Shown here piece by piece: positions 19,435 to 27,883 of a stretch of 64,000 nt of DNA. The notes beneath the pieces were generated by a model. It made no database searches, had not been told where the DNA came from, and worked only from the letters and a program-made list of their open reading frames with translations. Location: contig DRFI01000025.1 in the NCBI GenBank assembly GCA_011050675.1, positions 214,669 through 278,668 of the forward strand, written 5' to 3'. A program made the position numbers and the translations under genes. The DNA is from Maribacter sp. Lineage in GTDB: Bacteria > Bacteroidota > Bacteroidia > Flavobacteriales > Flavobacteriaceae. Numbering within the stretch: position 1 is the stretch's first letter; every line of letters starts with the position of its first letter.

Positions 19435-20253
19435 ATGCAAAAACCAAATAAAAGATTAGAAGGTCAAACCTGTATTGTTACTGGCTCTAGTGACGGTATT
19501 GGAGAAGCGGTAGCGAAAGCTATGGGAATGGAAGGCGGTAATATTGTAGTCAATTATTACAGTAGTAAAGAAGAAGCGGAAGAAGTTGCACATTGGATCA
19601 GTACAAATTCTAATTGCGGTAATGCTATCGTTATTAAATGCGATGTTAGTAAAGAGGAAGATGTTAAGAATATGTTTAAGCAAACAATTTCTGAATTTGG
19701 TACTGTAGATGTTTGTGTAGCAAATGCTGGTATGCAATTGGATCACCCGTTACATGAAATGCCTTTAAAAGATTGGCAGCGTGTAATAGATGTAAACCTT
19801 ACTGGGCAGTTTCTATGCGCTAAAGAAGCTATTATAGAGTTTAAACGAAGAGGTATTAGACCAGAGGTTTCTAAATCCCTCGGAAAAATAATCCATATGA
19901 GTTCGGTTCATGAGGTAATTCCATGGGCTGGTCATGCAAATTATGCAGCTTCTAAAGGTGGATTGGTAATGTTGATGCAAACCATTTGTCAAGAATACGG
20001 TCCAGATAAAGTAAGGTGTAACTCTATAGCTCCGGGAGCGATAAAAACAGATATCAATAAAGAGGTTTGGAGTACGAAGGAAGGTAGAGATGGTATGTTG
20101 AAACTTATACCATATAAACAAATTGGTGTACCTGATGATATAGGTAGCGTTGCAAGTTGGTTAGCATCAGATGAATCTGAATATATTAATGGCACTACTA
20201 TTTTTGTAGATGGAGGTATGACATGTTACCCAGGTTTTACAGCCAACGGATAA
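19435..20253 (+). CDS. Short-chain dehydrogenase, glucose 1-dehydrogenase-like
   Basis: 272 aa. Rossmann motif TGSSDGIG (near residue 17), the NAG motif VANAGMQ, the catalytic Ser in HMSSVHE and YAASK with catalytic Tyr/Lys; C-terminal YINGTTIFVDGGM is typical. Closest in style to glucose 1-dehydrogenase/sugar dehydrogenase SDRs. The substrate cannot be fixed; the neighbouring epimerase suggests a sugar. A strong terminator follows. Confidence 0.85.
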   Translation: MQKPNKRLEGQTCIVTGSSDGIGEAVAKAMGMEGGNIVVNYYSSKEEAEEVAHWISTNSNCGNAIVIKCDVSKEEDVKNMFKQTISEFGTVDVCVANAGMQLDHPLHEMPLKDWQRVIDVNLTGQFLCAKEAIIEFKRRGIRPEVSKSLGKIIHMSSVHEVIPWAGHANYAASKGGLVMLMQTICQEYGPDKVRCNSIAPGAIKTDINKEVWSTKEGRDGMLKLIPYKQIGVPDDIGSVASWLASDESEYINGTTIFVDGGMTCYPGFTANG

Positions 20254-20265
20254 TTTAAAAATAAA

Positions 20266-20291
20266 AAAAGCCGCCCATATAGGCGGCTTTT
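20266..20291. terminator. Intrinsic terminator between SDR and SYLF genes
   Basis: A 10-bp stem AAAAGCCGCC (20266-20275) pairs with 20282-20291 around a 6-nt loop, with an A-run before and T-run within the 3' arm. It lies between two convergent genes and can act in both directions. Confidence 0.9.
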
Positions 20292-20311
20292 ACATTTATA
20301 TTTCAAATGAT

Positions 20312-20848
20312 TTATTTCATCATTGGCTTATAATCAAATTTTTGCCCGCCAACAGATGCATCGGCCATTAAACCAGCTTTTGGTAAAGCAAATACTGCAA
20401 CACCATCTCTATATTTTGCATTAACAGAAATACCAGATTTTAAGGCAACTGCAGAAGCTTCTGCAGAGAATTCAAAATCACCTTCTTTAAATTCGGCTAA
20501 ATCACCTTCAGTTTCAAAGAAAATAACTTCGGTGATAGCTTGTCCACCTGCTTGTAATCCTACACTTAATTTTTTCAAATCGGCCATTCCGATCATAATG
20601 CCATTTTCATATACGACACCGTTACCAGATGCTCCACCAATTATAAACCCTCCTTTACCTACGTTAGGGAAAATGACATAACCTGCAGAATTATTGAAAA
20701 AATTGTCTAAGCCAACTTCCATTTTCATAAGCTTGTCTTTTGCCTTATTGGCATCTTTTATAATTTTCTGGTCTTTACTGCTTTGTGCATTTAACCCTAC
20801 TGCTAAGAATAACAATGTTGTGAATGCAATGGATTTTAAAATTTTCAT
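20312..20848 (-). CDS. SYLF (Ysc84-like) domain secreted protein
   Basis: 178 aa with a signal peptide (hydrophobic core TTLLFLAVGLNA, cleavage likely after NAQ). The mature part shows the lipid-binding Ysc84/SYLF layout: SAGYVIFPNVGKGGFIIGGASGNGV split over the core, then GLQAGGQAITEVIFF and SAEASAVALKSG. Predicted periplasmic, binding phospholipids. A monocistronic unit with its own -7 box. Confidence 0.88.
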   Translation of the reverse strand: MKILKSIAFTTLLFLAVGLNAQSSKDQKIIKDANKAKDKLMKMEVGLDNFFNNSAGYVIFPNVGKGGFIIGGASGNGVVYENGIMIGMADLKKLSVGLQAGGQAITEVIFFETEGDLAEFKEGDFEFSAEASAVALKSGISVNAKYRDGVAVFALPKAGLMADASVGGQKFDYKPMMK

Positions 20849-20889
20849 ATGTTCTAGATTTTAGGATTAATAATTTATTATTAACGGAA

Positions 20890-20897
20890 CAAAGTTA
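20890..20897 (-). promoter_or_regulatory. Putative -7 box of the SYLF gene
   Basis: On the minus strand TAACTTTG matches TAnnTTTG exactly, 41 bp before the ATG. No clear -33 TTG is seen. Confidence 0.4.
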
Positions 20898-21123
20898 AAT
20901 TTTACTTGTGTAATGAATTGACTTATTACCCTTAAATCTTAATTCAAATAAGTGTTAAATATATGTGAATCAGTTATTTGCAAGTTAAATTTTGAGTTTT
21001 ATAGATTCTCAATTCTTCTAACTTGTTTGTTAATAGGAATTTAACCTATAAATTGATTTCTTAAAAATTTGTTAATTATTGCTAATAGTTATATATTCAA
21101 GAAATAATCTAACTCATTAAAAG

Positions 21124-21315
21124 ATGGAGAACCAAGAGAATTTTTTTGATTCGAAAATGATTGCAAACTTAATTATAGCTTTTGCTTTATTATTTTCTGC
21201 CTTTTATTATTTCAATTACGCTCAAGAAATTGAAAATGACGTTAGTACTGTTATTGTAAATTCTTTAAAGGATGTAAACAATAGCTTGGCTGAGCAGGAG
21301 ACTGCCCATAAATAA
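21124..21315 (+). CDS. 63-aa single-pass membrane protein
   Basis: One hydrophobic segment (MIANLIIAFALLFSAFYYF, near residues 12-30) between a short acidic N-terminus and a charged C-terminus. I do not recognise a family. Support for a real gene: it stands alone between regulated neighbours, starts with ATG after a long leader, and a classical terminator lies 26 bp after its stop. Confidence 0.6.
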   Translation: MENQENFFDSKMIANLIIAFALLFSAFYYFNYAQEIENDVSTVIVNSLKDVNNSLAEQETAHK

Positions 21316-21340
21316 TTTAAATTTCTGACCATAACTATAG

Positions 21341-21374
21341 GCTACCGATTCATTGTAATCGGTAGCTTTTTTTT
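21341..21374 (+). terminator. Intrinsic terminator after the 63-aa gene
   Basis: Stem GCTACCGATT (21341-21350) with 21357-21366, 6-nt loop, then eight T. Strong rho-independent form. Confidence 0.92.
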
Positions 21375-21387
21375 ATACTTATTAAAA

Positions 21388-22218
21388 TCATTTTTTACCT
21401 ACCACAACATTTATAACTAACGCTGCTACAATCATTAAGATGCCTAAAAGACTCCATAAAGAGTAAATGTCTCCGAACCAGAAAATACCAACCATAATTG
21501 TAAATATGACTTCAATGTATTTTAAAGGTGCTACTAAGTTCGTTTTAGCAATTTGAAATGCTTTGGTCATAAAAACCTGTCCAAAGAAACCAAATATACC
21601 TAGGCTCAGTAGTATTAACCAATCTATACCTTCCGGCTTTATCCAATTATTTATACTAAGTAGACCACCTATAACAGTACCTGTGAACATAAAATAATTT
21701 ACAATAACCAAAGGGTGATCACTGTTTCCTATTTTTCTTATCAGAACATATACTAAACCGCTAAAAACAGAAGCAGCTAAAACTAGAAGTAAACCTGTGG
21801 TGTTAATATTTTGGTCAAACCCTTTTAAAACCAATACTCCAGCAAAAGCAAATAGAAAAAGAAACCATTGAATTGGTTTTAATTTCTCTTTAAGTAAAAA
21901 GACAGCAAAGATCGCGGCATAAATTGGGGCAAGATATCTTAGGGAAACTGCAGTTCCTACAGGTAGGTATTGTAAAGACATAAAAAATAGACTCATAGCT
22001 GTTAATCCAACTAAAGCTCTATATATCATTAATTTACGACTATTTCCAAATATGGGTATACCTTTAATTAAAATAAGGGTAGTTCCTAATACAAGTGAAC
22101 CGATAGCTCTAAAAAATACAATTTCGAAGGTCGGGTAGTGGTTTAGGTATTTTACGAAAGAATTCATTAAACTAAATGAAAACGTACTAATAATCATAAA
22201 TAATATTGCCTTCTTCAC
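21388..22218 (-). CDS. DMT-family transporter (two EamA domains)
   Basis: 276 aa with about ten transmembrane helices and the duplicated EamA layout (FFRAIGSLVLGTTL and YLAPIYAAIFAVFLLKEKLKP in the first half; LKYIEVIFTIMVGIFWFGD in the second). This is the drug/metabolite exporter superfamily. The substrate is unknown. Convergent with the 63-aa gene. Confidence 0.88.
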   Translation of the reverse strand: MKKAILFMIISTFSFSLMNSFVKYLNHYPTFEIVFFRAIGSLVLGTTLILIKGIPIFGNSRKLMIYRALVGLTAMSLFFMSLQYLPVGTAVSLRYLAPIYAAIFAVFLLKEKLKPIQWFLFLFAFAGVLVLKGFDQNINTTGLLLVLAASVFSGLVYVLIRKIGNSDHPLVIVNYFMFTGTVIGGLLSINNWIKPEGIDWLILLSLGIFGFFGQVFMTKAFQIAKTNLVAPLKYIEVIFTIMVGIFWFGDIYSLWSLLGILMIVAALVINVVVGKK

Positions 22219-22237
22219 AGTCTTACATTTGTGAATG

Positions 22238-22245
22238 CAAAGTTA
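22238..22245 (-). promoter_or_regulatory. Putative -7 box of the DMT transporter gene
   Basis: TAACTTTG on the minus strand, an exact TAnnTTTG match 20 bp before the ATG, giving a short leader. Confidence 0.4.
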
Positions 22246-22579
22246 CTCGTGGCAGATAGAATTAAACCTGAATACTATTAAAAATAACTATATAGCTATA
22301 AGTTTTACGATACCCATAATTTTAGAGGTGTATGTGTTGTATTTCAACTAAATAATTGACTTTGAGATTCATAAATGAAAAGAAAGCTTTATAATTTTTG
22401 TTATTTCTGTTTTAGTGACAGTTCTGTTAATAAACTTCTTGTATTTAGTTATAATAGGCATAACATTATGTATCATTTTAAGAATTCTCTTAACTTGGCA
22501 GAACAAAACAAATTGATTGATTTGGTTCTTTTTTTTAGTAGTGCTGAATCTTACTCAAAATTGATAAAACACAATTAAT
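22246..22579. other. Intergenic region between DMT transporter and UxuB-like SDR
   Basis: About 330 bp. It contains the 10-bp palindrome TATAGCTATA (22291-22300) and an AT-rich stretch. A 67-codon open frame at 22375-22578 ends one base before the SDR start, but its composition (many Phe, Ser and Asn, no recognisable motif) does not persuade me. No LacI-type operator or TCCAT pair is present. Confidence 0.5.
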
Positions 22580-23398
22580 ATGAACGAATTGTTATCGTTA
22601 AAGGATAAAAATTATGCCCTATCTGGGGGAACAGGAACCTTGGGTGGTTCAATTGCTCAATATTTAGTAGAAAATGGAGCAACAGTTCTCTTGTTAGGAA
22701 GGTCAGAAGATAAATTAAAAGAGAAGCAAACTGAGCTAAATAGTCTTGTTGCCGATAGTACATTTATTTTTAAGGTAGATGTAATGGATGAGAGTGATCT
22801 TATCAACCTAAAAAACAAAATTAAAAAGGATTTTAACCACTTAGACGGGTTGGTAAATCTTGCTGGAGGAAATATACCTGGGGCAACTTTAAAGCCAGAA
22901 CAGACCATTAGGGATATTGAAATGGGCGATACTAAACAGGTTGTTGATATTAATTTATTCGGAACGGTTACACCAACTGTTATTTTAAGCGAATTAATGG
23001 TAGAACAAGGATATGGCTCTATTGTTAATATTTCATCTATGGCGGCTAAGCAAACTATTTCTAGGGTTCTAGGCTATTCTATGGCTAAAGCTGCAGTAGA
23101 TATTTTTACGAAATGGATGGCCAATGAACTAGCGTCTAAACATGGGGATAAAATTAGAGTGAATGCCGTAGCGCCTGGTTTTTTCATAGGTAATCAGAAT
23201 AGACGATTACTTACTAATGAAGATGGTTCATTTACAGAAAGAGGTAATAGCATTATTAGAAATACTCCAATGGGACGTTTTGGTGATGCATCTGAGCTTA
23301 ATGGTATGGTTCATTACCTACTTAGTGATGCCTCAAGTTTCGTTACCGGAAGTATCTTTGATGTTGATGGTGGATTCAGTTCTTTTTCTGGTGTTTAA
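22580..23398 (+). CDS. Short-chain dehydrogenase, UxuB-type (putative fructuronate/mannonate oxidoreductase)
   Basis: 272 aa. Rossmann block SGGTGTLGG, NLAGGNIPGATL, the catalytic region NISSMAAKQ and YSMAKA (Tyr/Lys), and APGFFIGNQNRRLL followed by TPMGRFG and DVDGGFSSFSGV. The GFFIGNQNR block and overall form fit the SDR-type D-mannonate oxidoreductase (Bacillus UxuB/YjmF kind) that reduces fructuronate to mannonate. A close paralogue sits at 27058-27873. This copy stands apart from uxuA and may use a related substrate. Confidence 0.78.
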   Translation: MNELLSLKDKNYALSGGTGTLGGSIAQYLVENGATVLLLGRSEDKLKEKQTELNSLVADSTFIFKVDVMDESDLINLKNKIKKDFNHLDGLVNLAGGNIPGATLKPEQTIRDIEMGDTKQVVDINLFGTVTPTVILSELMVEQGYGSIVNISSMAAKQTISRVLGYSMAKAAVDIFTKWMANELASKHGDKIRVNAVAPGFFIGNQNRRLLTNEDGSFTERGNSIIRNTPMGRFGDASELNGMVHYLLSDASSFVTGSIFDVDGGFSSFSGV

Positions 23399-23426
23399 AT
23401 TAGTATTTTCAAAATAGAATCGTGTC

Positions 23427-23446
23427 TATTTTTGCAATCGATTACA
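23427..23446. promoter_or_regulatory. -7 box with overlapping LacI-family operator, copy 2
   Basis: TGCAATCGATTACA at 23433-23446 is the exact reverse complement of the operator at 9634-9647. TATTTTTG at 23427-23434 matches TAnnTTTG and shares its last two bases with the operator. A protein bound here would block a promoter reading toward the lipoprotein gene at 23617, leaving a leader of roughly 170 nt. Confidence 0.65.
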
Positions 23447-23616
23447 CTTATTTTATGTGATGATTTGTAACATCATAATTTTGTCGATTATTTGAAATAA
23501 ACATTTGGCTGGTTTGGCTCAATTTTCTGATTTGGAATTGGGTATTAGAATTAAATTTATAATTCCTATTATCGAATAATTAAAGTAATATTTAAGTATT
23601 AATCATACATAGTATC

Positions 23617-25851
23617 ATGCGCATATCATATCTGTTCTTATTAATTATTTCATCGCTCTTATTTTCTTGTCAGTCTAAGTTTAAAGAAACTTCAGTTTCT
23701 TTAGATTCTTATAAAGTTGAGGACGGATTTAGTTTAGAAGTGATAGCAGCAGAGCCTCTTTTAAAAGCTCCCGTAGCTATAGATTTTGATGCAAAAGGAA
23801 GAATTTGGGTGGCACAAATGCCAGGTTATATGAATGATTTACAAGGGTCGGGAGAGGAAGACCCTTCTGGTAGTATCGTCATTCTAGAAGATTTGGATGA
23901 GGATGGAATAGCTGATCACTCAAAAGTGTTTATTGATAGTTTAGTAATGCCACGTGCATTGGCTCATGTTTATGGCGGATTGTTGTATGCTGAACCACCA
24001 TATTTATGGTTTGTTGATATTAAAGATGATAAGCCTGTAAATAAAATAATGGTAGATTCTATTTATGCTGTAGAAGGTAATCCAGAGCATCAACCAAACG
24101 GACTAGAATTAAATATTGATAATTGGATATACAATGCGAAATCTAATTTTAGATATAGAAGGAAAGCTGGAGTATGGGAAAAAGAACCCACAACCTTTAG
24201 GGGGCAGTGGGGTATTACCCATGATAATTTTGGTAGGTTATATTACAATGATAATTCTAGAATATTACTAGGAGATTATGCCTTGCCAAATACATTTATT
24301 AATAATAAATATTTCACGCCAAAATCTAGTCTCGATAAACTTTTAACTAATGATCAAAGGGTGTATCCTGTATTTGCAGGCTCGGTAAATAGGGGGTATG
24401 CAAAAGGTGTTTTAAATGCAGATAGTATTTTAGTAAATGCAACCGCTGCATGTAGTCCTTTGGTGTACAGAGGTGGTGAGTTTACAGGATCTTATGATGA
24501 AAATGTTTTTATCTGTATACCCGAAGGTAATTTAATAAAACGAGCCCTTTTAAATTTTACAGGTGATTCTGTTATTGCAAAGCAAGCTTGGCAGGGAAAG
24601 GAATTTATAACTTCTACAGATGAAGGTTTCAGACCTGTGAGCTTAAAAAATGGTCCAGAAGGTAGTATGTATATAGTTGATATGCATAGAGGGATGATAG
24701 GTCATCATGCTTATATGAGTCCGTATCTAAGAGATAATGCAAAGGCTAAAGAATTAGACACTATCATTAATTTTGGAAGGATTTTAAAAGTTGCTCACGA
24801 GAATTCTAAAACCGATAAAATTCGAGATTTCAATGCATTGAGTGGGAGTGAACTTGTGACATTACTATCAAACGAGAATGGTTGGGTTCGTGACCGAGCT
24901 CAACATTTTTTAATATTTAAAGAACTTAAAAGCTCAATAGAGGAAGTAAAAGAAGTAGCACTTAACTCTAAAAATCAATGGAGTCAAATTCATGCATTGT
25001 ATGTTTTGGAGGGGTTGGATGCCTTAACTTTTGATTTCTTGACAACTATTATAGATAAGAGTAATAGTCAAGTAGCTTCTCATGGCTTGGTCCTTTTAAA
25101 GGAATTTTCATCCGAAGAGCATATAGAAAAGGCACTAGTTTTATTTAATAATGTTATAGAACGAAATGAGATAGAATTAGACCTGTATTTAGGAAATGGT
25201 TTAGGGACTTGGATGAATTTAGATGAAAATAAATTCATGCCTGTTATGATGGGAATCTTGACAAGAAAACCTGATAATAGTATTTTAGCGGATGCTGTCA
25301 TTGGTGGCTTGTCAGCTGTAGATACAGAGGTCTATAACAATTCAGTTATCATGGATAGTTTAAAGCATACTCAGTTTGTAAATAAGCTAGCAAGAACTAT
25401 TAAAGATAAGAATGCAGATAAGATGAATGCCATTTTTACCAAAGAGAGAACAACTGAAGATACCCGAACTAGCGGGGCTAGAATGTTTTTTCAAATTTGT
25501 GCATCTTGTCATGGAGCCGGAGGGAAGGGAATAGATGGTTTGGCACCTCCTTTAATGAATTCAGAACACGTAAAAAATACAGAGAGATTAGCACTAATAA
25601 TTTTACATGGTCTTGAAGGACCTGTACACGTTAATGGTGAGCTTTATAATATAAACTTGGCTATGCCCGGTCTTATAAGAAATGAGAGTATAACTGATAA
25701 AGATATTGCCAATATTATATCATATGTAACCAACGCTTTTTCAGATAAACCAAAAAGATTAAGCACCACACGTATACAGGAACTAAGAAATGTAAAGTCT
25801 TTCTCTGGAATGGAATTTACAGAGAAAGAACTTCAAGCGCTTGATAAGTAA
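23617..25851 (+). CDS. Large lipoprotein: dehydrogenase-type propeller, HEAT-like region, cytochrome c domain
   Basis: 744 aa. Signal peptide with lipobox LLFSC (Cys18). Residues ~30-400 resemble the beta-propeller of putative membrane-bound dehydrogenases (AAEPLLKAPVAIDFDAKGRIWVA split over the start, GPEGSMYIVDMHRG near 345). Helical HEAT-like repeats occupy ~420-600. The C-terminal cytochrome c domain has CASCH (C628, C631, H632) and a likely axial Met683. This is the PVC-type heme-binding family common in Planctomycetes and Bacteroidota. It probably oxidises a sugar or polyol in the periplasm and passes electrons on. Its upstream operator matches that of uxaC, linking it to uronate control. 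Confidence 0.85.
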   Translation: MRISYLFLLIISSLLFSCQSKFKETSVSLDSYKVEDGFSLEVIAAEPLLKAPVAIDFDAKGRIWVAQMPGYMNDLQGSGEEDPSGSIVILEDLDEDGIADHSKVFIDSLVMPRALAHVYGGLLYAEPPYLWFVDIKDDKPVNKIMVDSIYAVEGNPEHQPNGLELNIDNWIYNAKSNFRYRRKAGVWEKEPTTFRGQWGITHDNFGRLYYNDNSRILLGDYALPNTFINNKYFTPKSSLDKLLTNDQRVYPVFAGSVNRGYAKGVLNADSILVNATAACSPLVYRGGEFTGSYDENVFICIPEGNLIKRALLNFTGDSVIAKQAWQGKEFITSTDEGFRPVSLKNGPEGSMYIVDMHRGMIGHHAYMSPYLRDNAKAKELDTIINFGRILKVAHENSKTDKIRDFNALSGSELVTLLSNENGWVRDRAQHFLIFKELKSSIEEVKEVALNSKNQWSQIHALYVLEGLDALTFDFLTTIIDKSNSQVASHGLVLLKEFSSEEHIEKALVLFNNVIERNEIELDLYLGNGLGTWMNLDENKFMPVMMGILTRKPDNSILADAVIGGLSAVDTEVYNNSVIMDSLKHTQFVNKLARTIKDKNADKMNAIFTKERTTEDTRTSGARMFFQICASCHGAGGKGIDGLAPPLMNSEHVKNTERLALIILHGLEGPVHVNGELYNINLAMPGLIRNESITDKDIANIISYVTNAFSDKPKRLSTTRIQELRNVKSFSGMEFTEKELQALDK

Positions 25852-25859
25852 TTACCAAG

Positions 25860-27038
25860 CTATTTCATACTTTTTCTAATACCCACTTCTAATCCTCTTA
25901 GCTCAGCTAATCCCCTTAGTCTACCTATGCCTGAGTAACCTGGGTTTGTCTTCTTTCTTAGGTCATCTAGCATTTTATGGCCATGATCTGGGCGTAATGG
26001 CATTCTGGTATCGGTTCTGTCAGAGGCTATTCTCTTTTGTTGTTCTTTTACCAATGCTTTCATAACCGAAAACATATCTACATCGCCTTCTAAATGATTT
26101 GCTTCATGAAAATTACCATCGGCATCACGCTGTGTACTACGTAAATGAATAAAATGAATACGATCACCTAAGCGCTCTATCATTCCTGGTAAATCATTAT
26201 CTGGTCTAACACCAAATGAACCTGTACAAAATGTTAGTCCGTTGTTTGGACTATCAACTGCCTTATAAAGGTCAACGATATCTTGCTCCGTACTTACAAC
26301 TCTTGGAAGTCCTAAAATAGGAAATGGAGGATCATCAGGATGTATACACATACGAACACCCGCCTTTTCAGCTACCGGAATAATATTAGATAAAAATTCG
26401 AATAAATTTTCCTTTAGTTCTTTTGGTCCAACAGCGTCATAAGTAGCTAAAATTGTATTGAACTCTTCTAACGAATACCCCTCTTCTGCACCCGGTAAAC
26501 CTGCTATAATATTGCTTATTAATTTGGTTTTATCTTCTTCAGAAAGCGTTTTTAAATATTCTTTAGCGTCAGTTTTTTGAGCTTCAGAATACGTGTCTTC
26601 AGAACCTGGTCTTTTTAATAGATACAATTCAAAGGCAGCGAAAGCAGCAGCTTCGAAACGAAGAGCGGTAGAACCATCTTCTACTTCATAATCTAAGTTG
26701 GTTCGTGTCCAATCTAAAACAGGCATAAAGTTATAACAGACCGTATCTATACCACATTGACCTAGGTTAGAAATAGTTTGTTTGTAGTTCTCATAATAGA
26801 CTTTATAATCGCCTTTCTGGGTTTTTATTTGCTCATGAATCGGAACACTCTCTACAACAGACCATGTTAAGCCAGCGGCTTCTATTATATTTTTACGCTC
26901 AATAATTTCATCTACCGTCCATACTACGCCATTAGGTATATGATGTAAAGCACTAACAACACCTGTTGCGCCTGCTTGTCTAATATCTGATAATGATACG
27001 GGGTCATTTGGACCGTACCAACGCCATGTTTGTTCCAT
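25860..27038 (-). CDS. uxuA: Mannonate dehydratase UxuA
   Basis: Dehydrates D-mannonate to KDG. 392 aa, full length: [20 protein letters not shown] at the N-terminus, [29 protein letters not shown] (metal-site His/Asp), [20 protein letters not shown] and LRPDHGH. Distal gene of the minus-strand operon, 19 bp after the UxuB-type SDR. It completes the glucuronate branch that UxaC starts. Confidence 0.96.
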   Translation of the reverse strand: MEQTWRWYGPNDPVSLSDIRQAGATGVVSALHHIPNGVVWTVDEIIERKNIIEAAGLTWSVVESVPIHEQIKTQKGDYKVYYENYKQTISNLGQCGIDTVCYNFMPVLDWTRTNLDYEVEDGSTALRFEAAAFAAFELYLLKRPGSEDTYSEAQKTDAKEYLKTLSEEDKTKLISNIIAGLPGAEEGYSLEEFNTILATYDAVGPKELKENLFEFLSNIIPVAEKAGVRMCIHPDDPPFPILGLPRVVSTEQDIVDLYKAVDSPNNGLTFCTGSFGVRPDNDLPGMIERLGDRIHFIHLRSTQRDADGNFHEANHLEGDVDMFSVMKALVKEQQKRIASDRTDTRMPLRPDHGHKMLDDLRKKTNPGYSGIGRLRGLAELRGLEVGIRKSMK

Positions 27039-27057
27039 TTTTCTTGATTATAATTTA

Positions 27058-27873
27058 TTAAACTCCACTAAAAGCACTAAAACCTCCGTCAATTGGTACT
27101 ACTACACCTGTAACAAATTTTGATGCCTCTGCACATAGGTAATGAATAGTACCGTTTAATTCGTCGGTCTCGCCAAATCTTTTCATGGGTGTATTTCTAA
27201 TTATGGTATCACCCCTGTCAGTAAAATTACCTGTTTCTTGATCAATTAAAAGATTTCTATTTTGATTTCCGATAAAAAAACCGGGGGCAATTGCATTAAC
27301 ACGTAAACCTTCTCCAAATTTTGTAGCTAATTCTACAGACAACCATTTCGTGAAATTATCTATAGCTGCTTTCGATGCAGAGTACCCTACAACTCTTGTA
27401 ATTGCGCTTTGCGCTGTCATTGATGAAATATTAATGATAACACCTTGTTTATTCTTTACCATTTCTTTGCCGAAAACTAATGCTGGTAGAATGCTTCCAA
27501 ATAGATTAAGGTCAACCACTTTTTTAAAGTGATCAATATTTACATCAAAAATAGTTTGGTCAACACCAATGGTAGCGCCAGGCATATTACCACCTGCGGC
27601 ATTTATTAGGATATCAATTTTACCGTGTAGCTCTATAATTTCATCTGAAACCTTAATTAAACTAGCTTCTTCTAATGCATTACATACAAAACCAGAAACG
27701 TTGTCGCTAATGGTTTTAAGTTTTTCTATGGCTGCGTTTACAATGTCTTCTTTGTAATCCAGAATAACAATCGTTGCACCATTTGAAAGCAAATAAGTTG
27801 CCATTTCACCGCCAAGTACTCCGCCACCTCCGGTAATTAATATTACTTTATTTTCTATACTAAATAAGTTCAT
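27058..27873 (-). CDS. Short-chain dehydrogenase, UxuB-type (fructuronate reductase)
   Basis: 271 aa. TGGGGVLGG nucleotide-binding motif, NAAGGNMPGATI, NISSMTAQS, YSASKA (catalytic Tyr/Lys), APGFFIGNQNRNLL and PIDGGFSAFSGV. Direct linkage to uxuA makes fructuronate to mannonate the most likely reaction. Very similar to the gene at 22580-23398. No mannitol-dehydrogenase-type UxuB is present in the window, consistent with the SDR taking that role. Confidence 0.88.
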   Translation of the reverse strand: MNLFSIENKVILITGGGGVLGGEMATYLLSNGATIVILDYKEDIVNAAIEKLKTISDNVSGFVCNALEEASLIKVSDEIIELHGKIDILINAAGGNMPGATIGVDQTIFDVNIDHFKKVVDLNLFGSILPALVFGKEMVKNKQGVIINISSMTAQSAITRVVGYSASKAAIDNFTKWLSVELATKFGEGLRVNAIAPGFFIGNQNRNLLIDQETGNFTDRGDTIIRNTPMKRFGETDELNGTIHYLCAEASKFVTGVVVPIDGGFSAFSGV

Positions 27874-27883
27874 ATTCTACTAT

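Noticed and set aside
22375..22578. 67-codon ORF just before the UxuB-type SDR
   Set aside because: No recognisable motif, odd composition, no ribosome-binding or promoter support, and it lies in what looks like a leader. Not listed as a gene.
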